This document shows positions 46,485 to 59,251 of a stretch of DNA of 64,000 bases, piece after piece. The notes under the pieces were generated by a model. The model was given only the letters and a program-made list of their open reading frames with translations, had not been told where the DNA came from and searched no databases. A program made the translations under genes and the position numbers. Source of the stretch: Thuidium tamariscinum (lineage: Eukaryota > Streptophyta > Bryopsida > Hypnales > Thuidiaceae); NCBI GenBank assembly GCA_947034885.2, contig OX344758.2:14473067-14537066 (forward strand). The letters are read 5' to 3'. The number at the start of each line of letters is the position of its first letter. Position 1 is the stretch's first letter.

Positions 46485-47214
46485 GGGTGATTGCAAAAAA
46501 CTTTTCAAGTTTTGGGCTAAAAAATGCAATTTTTGGCCATAGGATTGGTAGTATTGCGCAATACTAGCAATACAGCGCGTTAGCATTGCACCTACAGATC
46601 TGGACTGTCAAATAGGACTATGCAATCCTATAGATTGCTACAAAGTACTATTGAGGCCACTAGTAGTATAAAATAGTCGAAAAGAGGATTGTGGACCTTT
46701 TCATTTTTTAGTAATTCAAAAAATTCAAAAAATTATTTAGAAAAAATCATTTTTCTAGACAAGATTGTGCTCAATTACTCACATTGCAATAAAAAATTCT
46801 TCTAAGAAATTTTTTCCCTCTTCATAGCCTTTGGGCAAAGGAAGGTCACTTTGACCCCATGTGTACAACAAACATGTTGCTATTTTTATAAAAACTCATC
46901 ATCAATCCTTGTAATGTTAGTAGACCTCCAACTTGTCTAATTTGTGGCTTCAAATTCGGATTTTTGGGTCAAAAAGAGGACTAAATCCCCCCCAAAATGG
47001 CCAAGTTAGACATTCAATTGAGGGAAATTTAAAAACAATAAATTAATTTTTCTTTAAATTAAAAAAATTACTTAACATATAAAACTTTTGTGTGCACCTT
47101 CATTCCAAATTTCAAGCCCAAAGGACAAAAGATGAAAAAGTTATGAGCAAAAACCTATGTACACGTTGGAGGTCAAGGGGACAAGAAAAAGACAAGTGTT
47201 TCTTGCAATCACCC
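46485..47214. mobile_element. GGGTGATTGC-family element with exact TTAA duplication, shared by copies 2 and 3
   Basis: It is 730 bp with TTAA at 46481-46484 and 47215-47218. The same insertion in copy 3 lies at 62067-63541. Copy 1 has the single-TTAA empty site at 37285-37288, between the same GCATTGCATTGC and AACAAAATTTAATTCC blocks. The insertion therefore postdates the split of copy 1 and predates the inverted duplication. Confidence 0.95.
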
Positions 47215-47427
47215 TTAAGCAATGCAATGCCTACATTTCAAATTTTTTTGTAATTGAATGGCTGTTCTTCTAGCTTTTAGTGCAATTATGAGTTAAAGTT
47301 AATCCTAGGAAGACCCTTGAGGTTTCTCTATACTACCTATATTACTTACATACTATCATGATCATTAATTTACTTTGTATAAAAAATACTTTTAGAAAAT
47401 GTTTTTATAATCAAATACCACCATATA

Positions 47428-47736
47428 TGGCAAATTTTTTTCAAATGGCAATATTTCAAATGCCATTTTTCAAACCGTGCAGTCTAAATTGAAAATCGAC
47501 ATCTAGGACAAGTATAGATTTTCAGAAATCTAAAATATATATAAATATTCAAAACCTATGAAAGTTTTACATTTCAGATTGCACGATCTGAATATCTTGA
47601 AGAGGTATAGATTTCAAAAATCTACAAAATATATAGATTTCATAAATCTATGATAGTTTTACATTTCACACCGCAAAGTCTCAACTGTCAAAAGTGTCAA
47701 ATTAATGGAATGCCGCCGTTTTAATGAAATTCGCCA
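47428..47736. mobile_element. Miniature element with GTTAAAATGGCGG-type ends, copy in segment 2
   Basis: This is the orthologue of 36691-36948 and 61495-61850, with somewhat degraded left end. It is about 309 bp with internal AGATTT-type repeats. Confidence 0.8.
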
Positions 47737-48367
47737 TATATTCATAATACACTAAACGACCACAAAGGCTTCCAAGCCCTTGTACGGTAAAATTGACGTC
47801 TAAAACGAATGGTATCACAATATTAGTGAACCAGCGCAGTTTCACAGAATCACAACGGCTCCAAACAGTCAATCAATCCAGCTCCTTACACCACCAAACT
47901 CAACAATCTCTCAAAGGAAGCCATCCTGTAATGCTATCTGTTGACCCACCACGATCGAACGAAAATCTTCGTCAAATTTGCTATCACGAATGCCTGAAAC
48001 TCAAGCACACCGCGTTCCGGTAGCTTCCCCGGTTGAATCATGGAACTGTGTCAATGTAATGCTAAATTAACATCGAGAACGAATGGTTCCACAAATTCTG
48101 CGGAATGAGCCAAAGCAGTTGAGTTGAATCACAACCACCGAGGACACAATCAATATATACCTTATCCAGACCTAGCTACAGCTCACAATTCACTAAGCTT
48201 ACAATCTCTCAAAAGAATTTTTACTGTACAGACACGGAGTGCAACGTAAAGCAATCTAGCTATTGATTCACCTCAGTCGAATCAATATGTTCTTCAAATT
48301 CAATTGCTATCACAATATCACATCGCCGTGATCAGAACCTTGTGTTGCAGCTAGTGACAGAAAACGG

Positions 48368-49979
48368 CTACGGGTTGAACTGTCGGCAATTCTGGCGAAT
48401 GTTGCCTTGGCTTCCCGTCAGAACGCCGATGTTACCCATCTTGATCATCGCCGCGGCGAACTTGCTATTAAACGTGTTCACCACCGTCAGACCCGCCACC
48501 AGGAGCTTCGTCTCCGCATTCTCTTGCAACCCCTGGTCCGACGTCAACAGACCCTTCTGCTTCTGCAGATTCGTGTAATACTTCTCGTCCAGCGTCGACG
48601 GCGTGGTGAGATCCAGGTTGACCACCGCAGTGCTCTCACTGGGACACTGCTTCGTCAGCACGGCGGCGTAAGTGGCGTCCAAGGTGGGGTCGGCAGGAGT
48701 GGTGAGGCGGTTCTGGATGGCGCCACAGGAGGCCACGCCGACGCTGTGGGCTCCCGAGAGGACCACCATGTCTTCGGTGGAGAGACCGACGGAGGAGAAC
48801 ATGGCCTTGAGTGTGTCTACGGTGGCGGTGGGAGGGGGGAGCTTGCCTGTGACGTCGGATGCGGAGGAGACCAGGCCGTCTCTTCTTCCCAGTGGGACCT
48901 CCCATGTGATGCGCCCTCCCGAAAGCTGCAACATCCCGTGGATGGAATCAGGGGAAAGACACAGGGGAGACTGGACCCTTTAATTAGACTGTTCTAGACA
49001 CCAAATCAACTAGATCTGCAAAATTGGGTTAACGAACCCTGTTCCTGAAGTGCTCATGATCATGGGGGAATTTGTGGAGCACTGATCCATTGAAGAAATC
49101 CAAAATGGGAATTGGACATGTTCTTTTGTGTCTAAATTCCATTCCTACTTTCCTAGTGTATATATCCTACCATCACTGCAAATTAATTGGTCATGAAATT
49201 GTTTCACATTTTCATGGATGGGCATTTTGGAGATTGATCCCGAGATTGCATGATTGAACTCTATCACCGTATTTGCAGATCATTCTGTAGTTACTGGGGT
49301 TCTTGGAAAGCTTTGTTTCGTACCTTTTTGACACTGAGTTGCGACGCCAGGGCCGTGATGTCGGCGCAGGACACAATGCCAGGGCATTGCTTCTCGACGG
49401 CAGTTTTAGCGGCGTCGATAACTTCGAAGCCCTGAAGGCTGAGGTTGGGTCGTGCATCTTTCTCCGACGGAGAATCAATCAGCACAGACGCATCACATCC
49501 CTGCACATGGCATCCGCATCGATCATTCATTGTCATACGTACAACCAAGCGTTTCGAATACATCAGTTGATCAAAACATGTCGTAGTAATTGAAAACAAC
49601 ATGAATATCAATTCAGATGGTCGAGTCGCTTTAGGCTCCAACAATTGTGGTCGCAAGTTTGCAAAAGCAACCAAGAATAGCATCCCTGAATGAGATTATT
49701 GTAATGGTACTCCAGGGCGCTGAAGAAAGAATATATCCTTACGTGAACGAAGCAGTCGTGGAAGTGGATGCGAAGAACGCCAGCAGCCGCAGCCGCTCGT
49801 CGATTCAAGGCCGAGTTGACAGCCGAGGTGATGACATTCTCAGCATTGGGGCAGCTGCTCTTGTAGAAGTTGGTCGTTAGCTGCGCCTCCACGGACAGAG
49901 TTGCAAGTGTCGCCAGCAGGAGCAGCAACCAAACGGACGCCGCGGGGCTCAGTGACCGGGAAGACGACTGATATCCCAT
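48368..49979 (-). CDS. Class III secretory peroxidase, copy 2, three exons
   Basis: Minus-strand exons 49979-49743, 49500-49324 and 48925-48368 encode 323 residues, identical to copy 3. A signal peptide ([16 protein letters not shown]) precedes the QLTT mature start. Arg70 and distal His74 lie in [11 protein letters not shown], followed by GCDASVL; the SCADI and LGRRDG family blocks follow. Proximal His198 is in [10 protein letters not shown], and the C-terminal NCRQ cysteine is present. All eight conserved cysteines are there and no extras, so it should be a normal secreted peroxidase. Introns are 242 and 398 bp with GT and AG ends. It is oriented opposite to its neighbours. Confidence 0.95.
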
Positions 49980-50290
49980 CTTGAGGACCGAGTAGCAGGA
50001 ATTTAAGGAAATTACTGTTGTACTTTAAAGCCGAACTTCGCTTGGTCGGTTGCTTCGTCTTCCTGAGTCGCAGATTGAGTGTGTAAGCTTGCTAGCTAGT
50101 GCCCTCACAGTACCAATTGCTTGCAATGGCGATGATCGATATGCTCTCTTGCAAATCCCGTGAGTCTCCGATACTCGCAGTTGAATGAAAAGTCGGGTGC
50201 GGAATCGGGTGCGAGATTGGTCGATGTGCTTGAGCTTTTAATTAAGCCGATGTGATGATGGTGGTGTGATATTGGCGACTGCAGACCTCG

Positions 50291-50298
50291 TTTATATA
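50291..50298 (-). promoter_or_regulatory. TATA box of peroxidase copy 2
   Basis: TATATAAA on the minus strand in GCTATATAAACGAGG, about 312 bp before the ATG, is identical in copy 3 and conserved in copy 1. Confidence 0.75.
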
Positions 50299-50803
50299 GC
50301 GGTTGCTGTATTTTCGAGGTCAACCAGATTGACGAAAGTTTGTATGCCGATCTAGCTAGGAATCTCTGGTTGCGCGTCCTGCATTTGACCTTCTGTGCGC
50401 ATACGGAAACTCGTATTAATTACACTACGGTGAGTGCACTAGATGTCTAGATGTGCACGTTGACATTGTGGGCGAAATATTATCAATAATGCTGGATTCT
50501 ATTTTCGTGGTTTGAGCGGACGATCGGTATCTCCGTTGCGTTGTGGAGTATCTTGTCAAGCGGCGCTTACGTTAGCGCTGTGCTTCTGGAGCTCCAGCTG
50601 GGTGAGTGGGTGCTACACTGCTACGACGTCCTGCGGTCGCTTTGTTGAAAGAGACAGTTCCGCGTTAGTCGGGACGGGGTTGGTGACGCCGCTGACACGG
50701 GGATAGGGGGCGTGACTTTGGACTTGGTTTTGGGGATACGACGATGTAACCCTGAAAGAGGGGCCTGTAGCCGTGCTGAAGCGGTGCACCGTGGCTCAAG
50801 ACA

Positions 50804-51120
50804 TAAGGTAGGAGGTCCATAAACCGCTCATGTAAGAGCTGAAGCTGACTTTTGGGGAGGTATAACTTCTTAAAATATTTTCCAGTAAATTTTCCTTGAA
50901 AGGCAAGAGAAATTGGCATCTAACCCAAGTTGTTTCATATTTTTTGAAGCTTTGTAGAATTAGTTATGAATTTCTGAAGCTGCAGAAAAGTGCATTTTTG
51001 TGGGCTCTAAAACCGACCACCTCCTCAAATGCACACCGCTTGTACATTGGAAAGTGCAAAATGTACCTCTAGAGCCTGATTGGTTTTAGAACCCGCTCCA
51101 TTTTAGGACCTCCTACCTTA
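50804..51120. mobile_element. Miniature element with TAAGGTAGGAGGTCC ends
   Basis: Perfect 15-bp inverted ends (TAAGGTAGGAGGTCC and GGACCTCCTACCTTA) enclose 317 bp. It begins exactly where homology between the inverted arms ends. A longer relative is at 55101-56318. The terminal TAAGGTAGG is shared with the GGTAGGTACACCC family at 27781. Confidence 0.85.
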
Positions 51121-51748
51121 CAAGGTAGAAGCACCTAAATGTGACACTTCTTTCAGATTGACAAAACTTGAAGGTAGCTACAAAGTAAAATGATGTGTGA
51201 TTGTTAGAAAATAGTTTAGGAAACCAACAATATTAGTTTAATTGGTTTTTTTTCAACTTATAAGATACAAATTTTTGAAAATAATTATATATATACACCT
51301 GTTGTAGACACTAGACTAACACCAAAGTGGACTTGGGAACATCCAAAAGTAATACACTGAAAATTTGAATTCCACACAAGTGATTAGGAACTTCTTGTAA
51401 GAGTGACAATTGTTTAGAACCTCACTTGATTATTTTGAAACCCCAAATGTCTCATTTGGATCCACCTACCTTTAGATTTTGGCTCTATTCTAGATTTCCA
51501 AGAAACCAAAAATGACTAGTGTTATATATTTGAGAACAACAAAGTTTATAGTTGAAGAATTGAAATCAAATTGGGATTAGATAAGGCAAGTATGCCAATT
51601 TGAAGAATTAACAATACAAACTAGCAACAAGATGCAAAAAACCCAGTAATTGTATACTTTAAGAATTAACAACGTTGAATTGTTGATTGATCCCTTCAAT
51701 CATTTCATTTCACTTTTGATTGATGATTGCATTAATAAAAGGGGATAT
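51121..51748. other. AT-rich spacer
   Basis: No gene is seen. Part (about 51540-51680) is similar to 44200-44330, including a TTGATTGATTCCTTCAATCAT-like block in inverted orientation. Confidence 0.5.
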
Positions 51749-53215
51749 GGGTGAATGCAAGAAACACTTGTACTATTTTGTGTCTCACGGCATGTGCTGA
51801 TCTGTTTTTTGGCCATAACTTTTTCATTTTAAGTTGAATTGACTCGAAATTTTTAGGAAAGGTACTGATGACTATCATACACCTTACATAATTTTTTCAT
51901 AATTTTCAAAAATGATTTACTATTTAAATAGTACTAATGATTGAATGTTACAAATGCCATTTTGGAGGTTTTTAGTACTGTTGGGTCGTTGCAAGAAACA
52001 CCGTCCATTTTCCGTAGCATTTTGGAAATGGATGCTGTTTTCTTTGAGAGTACTATTTAATTAGAATATCAATTTAAAAAAAATATGAAAAATATGTCTA
52101 ATGTATGAAACTTAAAGAAAAAGGTATCCTATGAAGGAAAATCTTAGGAAAATTCTCCAAGTAGGAGAACTAGAAAAGTGGGAAATCTCATGAAAATGGG
52201 CGTATTTACATTTTAATTTGTAAAAAATAGGAAAAGTTATTTTTCTTGAATCTAAAAATTGGCCATTTGGGAAGAGTTGATGGTGATGATATTTCACCAA
52301 AAAAATAATCTCAACTCTTTTATCAATGGTCAGAAATTGCGTGCAATGGGAGTGCTGTTTGCACGCATGTGGAGGACATAAAATAATGTATTTTTAGATT
52401 CCCTTTGATAGGAATATGCTTTCTTTCTATGCAAATTCACCATGAAAATTTCAACTTTAGATCATTAAATTTGGGTACTCCTAACGTAGTAAAAACCCCT
52501 AAACCTCAGTTTGTGACAAATTAATAAAAATTAATTTTAAATATAAAATGATTTTTTTTAATTTCTGAAAAATAAGGGATGTAAAAATCATCAAGTTAGA
52601 GAGTTCCAATAATTATTTCATATTCTCGAATATTTTAATTCAAAAGTTATAGCAGAAAAGAACAACGTCACTCCAATTGTGACGGAGAACAGGATTGGTG
52701 TTTCTTGCAACCACCCTATTGAGTACCTTTTTTTTAATGATTTTGAGATCAAATTTGGATTTAATGGTCTTCTAGTAGAATTATAGCTTTCATCCAGAGG
52801 GATTTCAAAAAAAATTATTTTTACATGGTGTACAAATCCACAAAGTGAGCCTCCTTCTACATTTTTTTTGAAACATGTAAAAAGTGATTTTTGTGATTTT
52901 TTTGATTAATAACCATCTCTGTAAAGTTTTTGCAAATGGAAATTTTTTATTTTTTTTAAAATTTTTTTTTCTATTTTTTACTAATTAAAACATCAAAATA
53001 TGTATTTTCTTGAGGTTTGGCACTTTGGCACTTTTCAAATTCTCCTATTTAGAGATTTTTTTAACAAATTTCCTTAGTGGATTTTCTTCACCTTAAAGGT
53101 CTTTACATTAGTCATATTTTTTTAATTTAAAAAAAAATATTTTTCTAATTTTAAAGTGCTCTCTAAAAAATCAGCCAAATGCAATAAATAGTACAAGTGT
53201 TTCTTGCATTCACCC
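51749..53215. mobile_element. GGGTGATTGC-family element interrupted by another member
   Basis: Outer ends GGGTGAATGCAAGAAACAC and GTGTTTCTTGCATTCACCC are perfect inverted repeats, including the shared A variant. With the nested 734-bp insertion removed the outer element is about 733 bp, the normal family length. Confidence 0.88.
51983..52716. mobile_element. GGGTGATTGC-family element nested in 51749-53215
   Basis: Ends GGGTCGTTGCAAGAAACACC and GGTGTTTCTTGCAACCACCC enclose 734 bp. Flanking 4-mers are TGTT and TATT. It interrupts the outer element between TTTTTAGTACTG and GAGTACC blocks. Confidence 0.85.
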
Positions 53216-55100
53216 AGCTACCGTATAGAGTTGCTTTGCAAGTCCATCATGACAATTAAATTTAAATTTTACCAATTTGAAACATTACAATTTACAATTC
53301 AAAGATCATTTCGAAATAAAAAATATTAAAGAGAAACTAGGGTCATTGCAAGAAAGGGTAGTACTATTTCTCATCACAAGTAGGATATATTCTTTTATTT
53401 CTCTCATTGTTCCTTGTAACTTTTGAAGCTCAAGTAGTCAAGTCCTATGAATATGAAATTTTTCTTGAACACGTCTAATATATTAATATAATAGTTATCA
53501 GATCCTTTAATTTTTAGAAATTAAAAAAATATATTTTATATTTAAATTAAAACTATTTTTGTTAATATGTTACAAATTGGAGTTTAGAGATTTTCACTAT
53601 GTTAGATTGTTATGAGTCCCCAAATTTACTGATATAGAGCTCAAAATTTCATGGTCTACTTTCATATTAGGGTCTTTAGGGAAGCATGTATTATCCAAAA
53701 GGGATTTTGAAAACATGTTATTTAATGTCTTCCACATAAGTACAAACCATAAAAAACACTCCCATTGTGCGCAATTTTTTAACATTGAAGATAGTTCTTA
53801 GATCATTCTTTGGTGAAATCTCATCACCATCAGTTCTTTTCAAATGCCAAATTTTTAGTTTAAGAAAAAATTTACTTACGTATTCTTTATAATTTAAAAT
53901 GTGAAATTACTCTCCCTATAATTATTTTAATGAGATTTTACACTTTTCTAGTTCACTTACTAAGAGAGTTTTTCAATATGCTTTCCCTTCCTAGGGTACT
54001 TTAAAAAAAATATTTATATATGAAACATATTCTTCAGTCTTTAAAAAAATTATTTTTTAAATTTTAAACTATATTTGTGAAGAAAAAATAATTATCATCA
54101 AAAAATGCTATGCTTTTTAGATACCCTTTCTTGCTTTAGATATTTAGATGAAATTTGAGGGTAAGAAGAGATTGCAAATCCTGAAATTTGGGAACTCTAT
54201 GAACAATGCCACATTTGTAGTCTGATGTAGCCAAGGTTGTGCTACATCAAATATTAATTTAATTAGTTATTTTTGAATTTTAAAAATTAAATCTTCAATA
54301 TCTTAATTTTTTTTTTAATTTTAAAGAAAAAAAATCTAAATTTTTTTTAAATTAAAAAAATCTGGTTATGAAGGCTAATTCACACTTCTTAAACAATATA
54401 AGGAACTATTAAGATAATAACCCCAAATTACTCTCTTCTTGCTCTTAAATTTCATCTAATGCAATGACCAACTAGAAGATTATTTTGAAACAACAAGATC
54501 TAATATAAAACAAGGAGCAAAGACCCAAAAGCTATAAATATGATGAGGCATATATTAACCTTGTATTCATGAAGGTATTGTTATATTATAGTATGGTAAA
54601 TCTTTATTAGTACATGTTGACTACATTTATACACCATATTCTACATCCTATTCATTACTCCATATCCTATGTAGGACATGGAGCATGCGGAATACAAGAT
54701 GCTTGTGTAATTTTAGTTGCACAACAAGCCCAATGATAAGTAAAAAATTATGCATTTAGGGACACATCCCATGTCCTATGGTACAATTAATTTGTTTTAT
54801 TTTACAATGGTTAGAAATATTTTAATAGTGTGAATGGATGTTTTATGGATGAAGAAGTTTAGTTTCATAGCCAATCACTACATAGAGGAAATTCAAATCC
54901 TTTTCCATGACACAATAGGAATTTGTAAGCTCTCAAAGACTCAAACTTGGCACAATTATTCAATACCATGTTAAGATTTTGATCAAAAAAATTTGCAAAA
55001 AGATTTCTTCTTGCAAATTTTGTTGCAACTTAAATGTAATAAGCTTGAAATTTCTTGTGAAAAACAATGGAGCTCTTCACCGCATAGTGTGCAATGACTA
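53216..55100. other. AT-rich spacer with degraded repeats
   Basis: GGGTCATTGCAAGAAAGG at 53340 is one end of a further family member whose other end is degraded near 54130. No gene is supported. Confidence 0.5.
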
Positions 55101-56318
55101 TAAGGTAGGAGGTCCATAAACCGCCCATCTAATAGGTGGAACTGAATTTTCGGGAGGTAAAACATTTTGAAATATTTTTCAGTGAATTTTCCTTGAAAGA
55201 CAAGTAAAATAGGCATTTAACCCAAGTCGTTTCATATTTTTTGGAGCTTTTTGGAATTGGTTATGAATTTCTAAAGTCAATATGACATAGGGCTCTAAAA
55301 CCGCCCACACCTTAAAATGTGCACTGTTTGTACATTCCTATAAAGATAAAAAAAACATCATGCATAAATAAAGTACATTTTGCAAGGTGGATTTTGAGGG
55401 GGCATTAGAAATTGTATAGAGAGAGTTTTTCAAGGAAATTTAGTGAGGTTGTTCATCTTATTTTGTGATTCCAAAACCTTATCACTCACTCCATTTGAAG
55501 TTTTAATGCAAAAGTTATGCTTGAGGAAGTGGGAGAGGCAAGATTGTCACGGAGAGTAAGGGCTGAACTTTCAAGGACTCATAACTATGTGGTGAAGAAG
55601 TATTTTCTTTTGATATTTGATGAGGTTGTATATTGAATTGTTAGCTTTTCAAAAAGATATTATGCACTAGATTTGAAGTTAGGGTCAAAAAATTATGAGC
55701 TTAGGAGTAAAATAGTAAGGAGTTGCCTTTCATTTAAAGTGAAAAAACTTTGAATAGCTGTAAAAGTTGGACTATATTTTAATTTGAGTTGATATTTGTA
55801 GGAATTGTAGATATTTGTATTATATTTTTATAGAGATATCACACAATCAATTTGGAGTTGTATTTTGAAAGTTATGGCGTTGAAAACAAAGTAGTGATGA
55901 ATTGCCTTTGAATTAGAAAGGGAGAACTTTGAGCGGTTGTAAAAATTGAAAAATATCTTAGTTTTAGTTGAAATTTATAGGGTTTTTAGGATTTTGTGTT
56001 AGATTTTCAAAGAGATATCACACTCCTCATTTGGAGTTATAGAGCATCTGTAGTACTCTTATTAGTGTCAGGTACTTCTTTCATTTAATTCAAATCACAC
56101 ATTAAGGGGTTACATAACCGTGTAATATTTTATATGGCCTATATTCCATTTTATAGGAAGTTATGAGCATCTATATGTGTAAAGGTGCATAAAACACGAG
56201 GGTTTTCATTTCCAAGTCAAACCTAGTCATAGCTAGATTCCTCGTGTTTTCCCAAGGCAAAGCCTCTCAACTCGACAACAGTTTTAGAGCGTAGGCGGTT
56301 TTCAAGCCTCCTACCTTA
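55101..56318. mobile_element. Longer element with TAAGGTAGGAGG ends
   Basis: It begins TAAGGTAGGAGGTCC followed by ATAAACCGCCC and ends with GCCTCCTACCTTA. The first 200 bp are homologous to 50804-51000, so this 1218-bp copy may be the less deleted form. I see no transposase frame in it. Confidence 0.75.
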
Positions 56319-57239
56319 TAATGGTTAGATTTTGCTTTTCAATTGTTTTGTTCACAAGGACCTAATGTTGTGATTGTTGTCCAATGCTTGTCTAGTGTTT
56401 TAATTAGCATATGGTGGTTGGAAGCCTCTTATCAATGGTGGGTTTACTCTTGCTATGTTGGAAAAAGAATTAATTTAGAATTTTCATCTATAAAATGTCC
56501 TGCCTTCAAGGCTTGCATAGCACCATGATAAAACAAAAAGGAGAACTGCCAAAGCCAACAAATTAACAAGAAAAATGATAGAATCACTCAAATTCAATTA
56601 ATCTAAAAAAAACACCGGTCACATCGCAGATATTTAATGTTTGATGGATGACAAGGCATTTTCTTATGTAGTATAGACATATAACTATTCATCTTCAAAA
56701 TTAGGGGTGGAAAGCGGAGATCTTCTACAACACTTTAATGTCAAATCAATTTTTTTTTGGATTTTTTTATACCAATGATTCCCATGGATTAAAAAAAGAT
56801 GATTTCCACAATGACTTCCATATTGTTTTAGGGTTAGTCTATCTATGGATGATTGCAAAAAACACTTGTCAAGAAAAATGCAAAAAACATTTTTCATCAC
56901 ATTTTTGATATAGAAGTTTTTTTGTACCATGAGTAGTTGTGTACTACCAAAATGATTGAAGGAATATGAAACTCAAATCCAACTAATTATAGCAATAGAA
57001 AATGTACTTGAATTATTTCAATTTCTCAAAATTAATTCAACAGGTGAAATAAAAGTTTGAATGTATATTATTCATGTGGTTTTGGTGTTTTTTAGTACTA
57101 TCAAGAACCTTTTCAAAAGAATTACATCTTCAAATTTGGTAGCCTAGTTTAATAGAAATATATATTTCAAGATAAGGAATCCCCAAAACATACTCCAATT
57201 GTGTTTTATATTGATCTCAAGCATACTATATTTAGATAG
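56319..57239. other. AT-rich spacer
   Basis: About 56690-56790 is a one-armed relative of the fold-back at 8515-9165. Otherwise nothing recognisable. Confidence 0.5.
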
Positions 57240-58060
57240 AAATTACAATGAATTAAAAATCATTTTTTAGTTTTAGCTTTGATCATCTTTCTTTGCTCTT
57301 ACTTATAGGCAACAATGGCTATTTTTAAAATAAATTTTTTAAGTGCATTTTCTAAATTTTAAAAAATAGAAATGTAGAAGTTTCATTTTCTAATATAAAT
57401 TATAGTATAAGGCTAAAAATAATATTTTAAGGTACACAAAAGACTCATTAGTACTCTAGGGGCCTATAATGCATGTAATTTGTCAATGTAAACTATTTTT
57501 TTAATGAAAAATTAAACATTGTCATCCATCATTCCACCCTTGCTATCCAATGATGAACATTATAAGTTGTCAAAATAGTAGATTTGAAATCAAATTAACG
57601 ATTTAGATTTCATGTTCAATACTCCTAATAGTATTGAAGGTGATTTGTAGAGTTGTAATACAAAAAATACTAAAAGGCTAAAAAACAAAAAGGCAAAAAA
57701 TAGTACAAACTTGTATTTATTGTAATCAACCATGCTCTTAAAGTAATTGTGCTCTAAATGTGTTTCCTATTCCAAACTAACTGATATGTTCCATGAAATA
57801 TTTATTACTATAATTGACGAGTTAACTAAGCTTAAATAGCTTGCTTTAATCCGTAAACGATGCAAAGGCCATTTTCTTATCAATGCCATTTTCTTATCAA
57901 TGACTTAATCTCTTTGTGTAAGACAAAAATGCAACTATTCATCTTTGGAGTTAGAGGTAGAAAAGAAAGATCTTCTATAGTGCTTTGACTTCCAATGAGT
58001 GCTTTTGGATTCTATTGAACCAAAGATTTCCATGGTATCAAAATTCATGATTTTCACGAT
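57240..58060 (-). repeat. Dispersed repeat, copy B (inverted relative to copy A)
   Basis: This is reverse-complementary to 39460-40210, with small indels. The hairpin element that follows copy A (40211-40560) is not present here. It is noncoding. Confidence 0.75.
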
Positions 58061-58932
58061 CACCGGCTGTTTGTTTAAGGATGAGGATTGAGGAGCACAC
58101 AACCAATAGTTTCCTATTGGATTTTCAATTTAATTTCTAATTAATATCAATAAGTTTCACACAAAAAGAATTCAATTAGCATGATTGAGTATCAAGGGTC
58201 ATTATGGGACATCATGACATGGTTCACTCTTTTGTGAGGATAGTGAATTCCAATGTGAAAATTGTACATTATAAAAACCTAAAATAAGGTAGTAAGTATA
58301 TATGTAAAAGAATTGCATTTTGATGATAAAAAAATGAATCAAACCAAATCTAGAAACTTCATAATCCAAATTATATAACATCATAAAACCATTAATAATA
58401 CTGGCCTTATACGGAGGACCACTTTCTTGAGCCACGGCCATAGGCAGATGCACTTCACCACGGCTACCGGCCCCTCTTTCAGGGTTACATCGCCATATCC
58501 CCAAAACACACTGAGTCCAAAGTCACGCCCCCTATCCCCGTGTCCGCGGCGACACCTCCCGATTAACGCGGAACTGTCTCTTTCAACAAAGCGACCGCAG
58601 GACGTCGTAGCAGTGTAGCACCCACTCACCCAGCTGGAGCTCCAGAAGCACAGCGCTAACGTAAGCGCCGCTTGACAAGATACTCCACAACGCAACGGAG
58701 ATACCGATCGTCCGCTCAAACCACGAAAATAGAATCCAGCATTATTGATAATATTTCGCCCACAATGTCAACGTGCACATCTAGACATCTAGTGCACTCA
58801 CCGTAGTGTAATTAATACGAGTTTCCGTATGCGCACAGAAGGTCAAATGCAGGACGCGCAACCAGAGATTCCTAGCTAGATCGGCATACAAACTTTCGTC
58901 AATCTGGTTGACCTCGAAAATACAGCAACCGC

Positions 58933-58940
58933 TATATAAA
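58933..58940 (+). promoter_or_regulatory. TATA box of peroxidase copy 3
   Basis: TATATAAA in GCTATATAAACGAGG, about 312 bp before the ATG, is conserved in all three copies. Confidence 0.75.
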
Positions 58941-59251
58941 CGAGGTCTGCAGTCGCCAATATCACACCACCATCATCACATCGGCTTAATTAAAAGCTCA
59001 AGCACATCGACCAATCTCGCACCCGATTCCGCACCCGACTTTTCATTCAACTGCGAGTATCGGAGACTCACGGGATTTGCAAGAGAGCATATCGATCATC
59101 GCCATTGCAAGCAATTGGTACTGTGAGGGCACTAGCTAGCAAGCTTACACACTCAATCTGCGACTCAGGAAGACGAAGCAACCGACCAAGCGAAGTTCGG
59201 CTTTAAAGTACAACAGTAATTTCCTTAAATTCCTGCTACTCGGTCCTCAAG

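Larger units (their letters stand above)
47983..50667. repeat. Apparently identical tract between the inverted arms
   Basis: In every part I compared by eye (exons, both introns, promoter, 3' flank) this 2685-bp stretch equals the reverse complement of 58564-61248. The first differences are at 47982 and 50668. Beyond them, substitutions appear every few tens of bases and indels follow. The tract covers the whole peroxidase gene and its promoter. Confidence 0.85.
44670..50806 (-). repeat. Peroxidase segment, copy 2: left arm of the large inverted duplication
   Basis: This arm is collinear, reversed, with copy 3 (58425 to the window end). From about 47793 to 50706 the two align without gaps (coordinates sum to 109231). 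Homology stops at GTGGCTCAAG near 50806. Further out the arm has substitutions, small indels and a private 1198-bp insertion (45010-46207). Confidence 0.93.

Noticed and set aside
48407..48997. 196-codon frame antisense to peroxidase exon 3 (and its mirror at 60234-60824)
   Set aside because: It lies wholly opposite a conserved peroxidase exon with strong codon bias; arginine- and glycine-rich translation is typical of a shadow frame.
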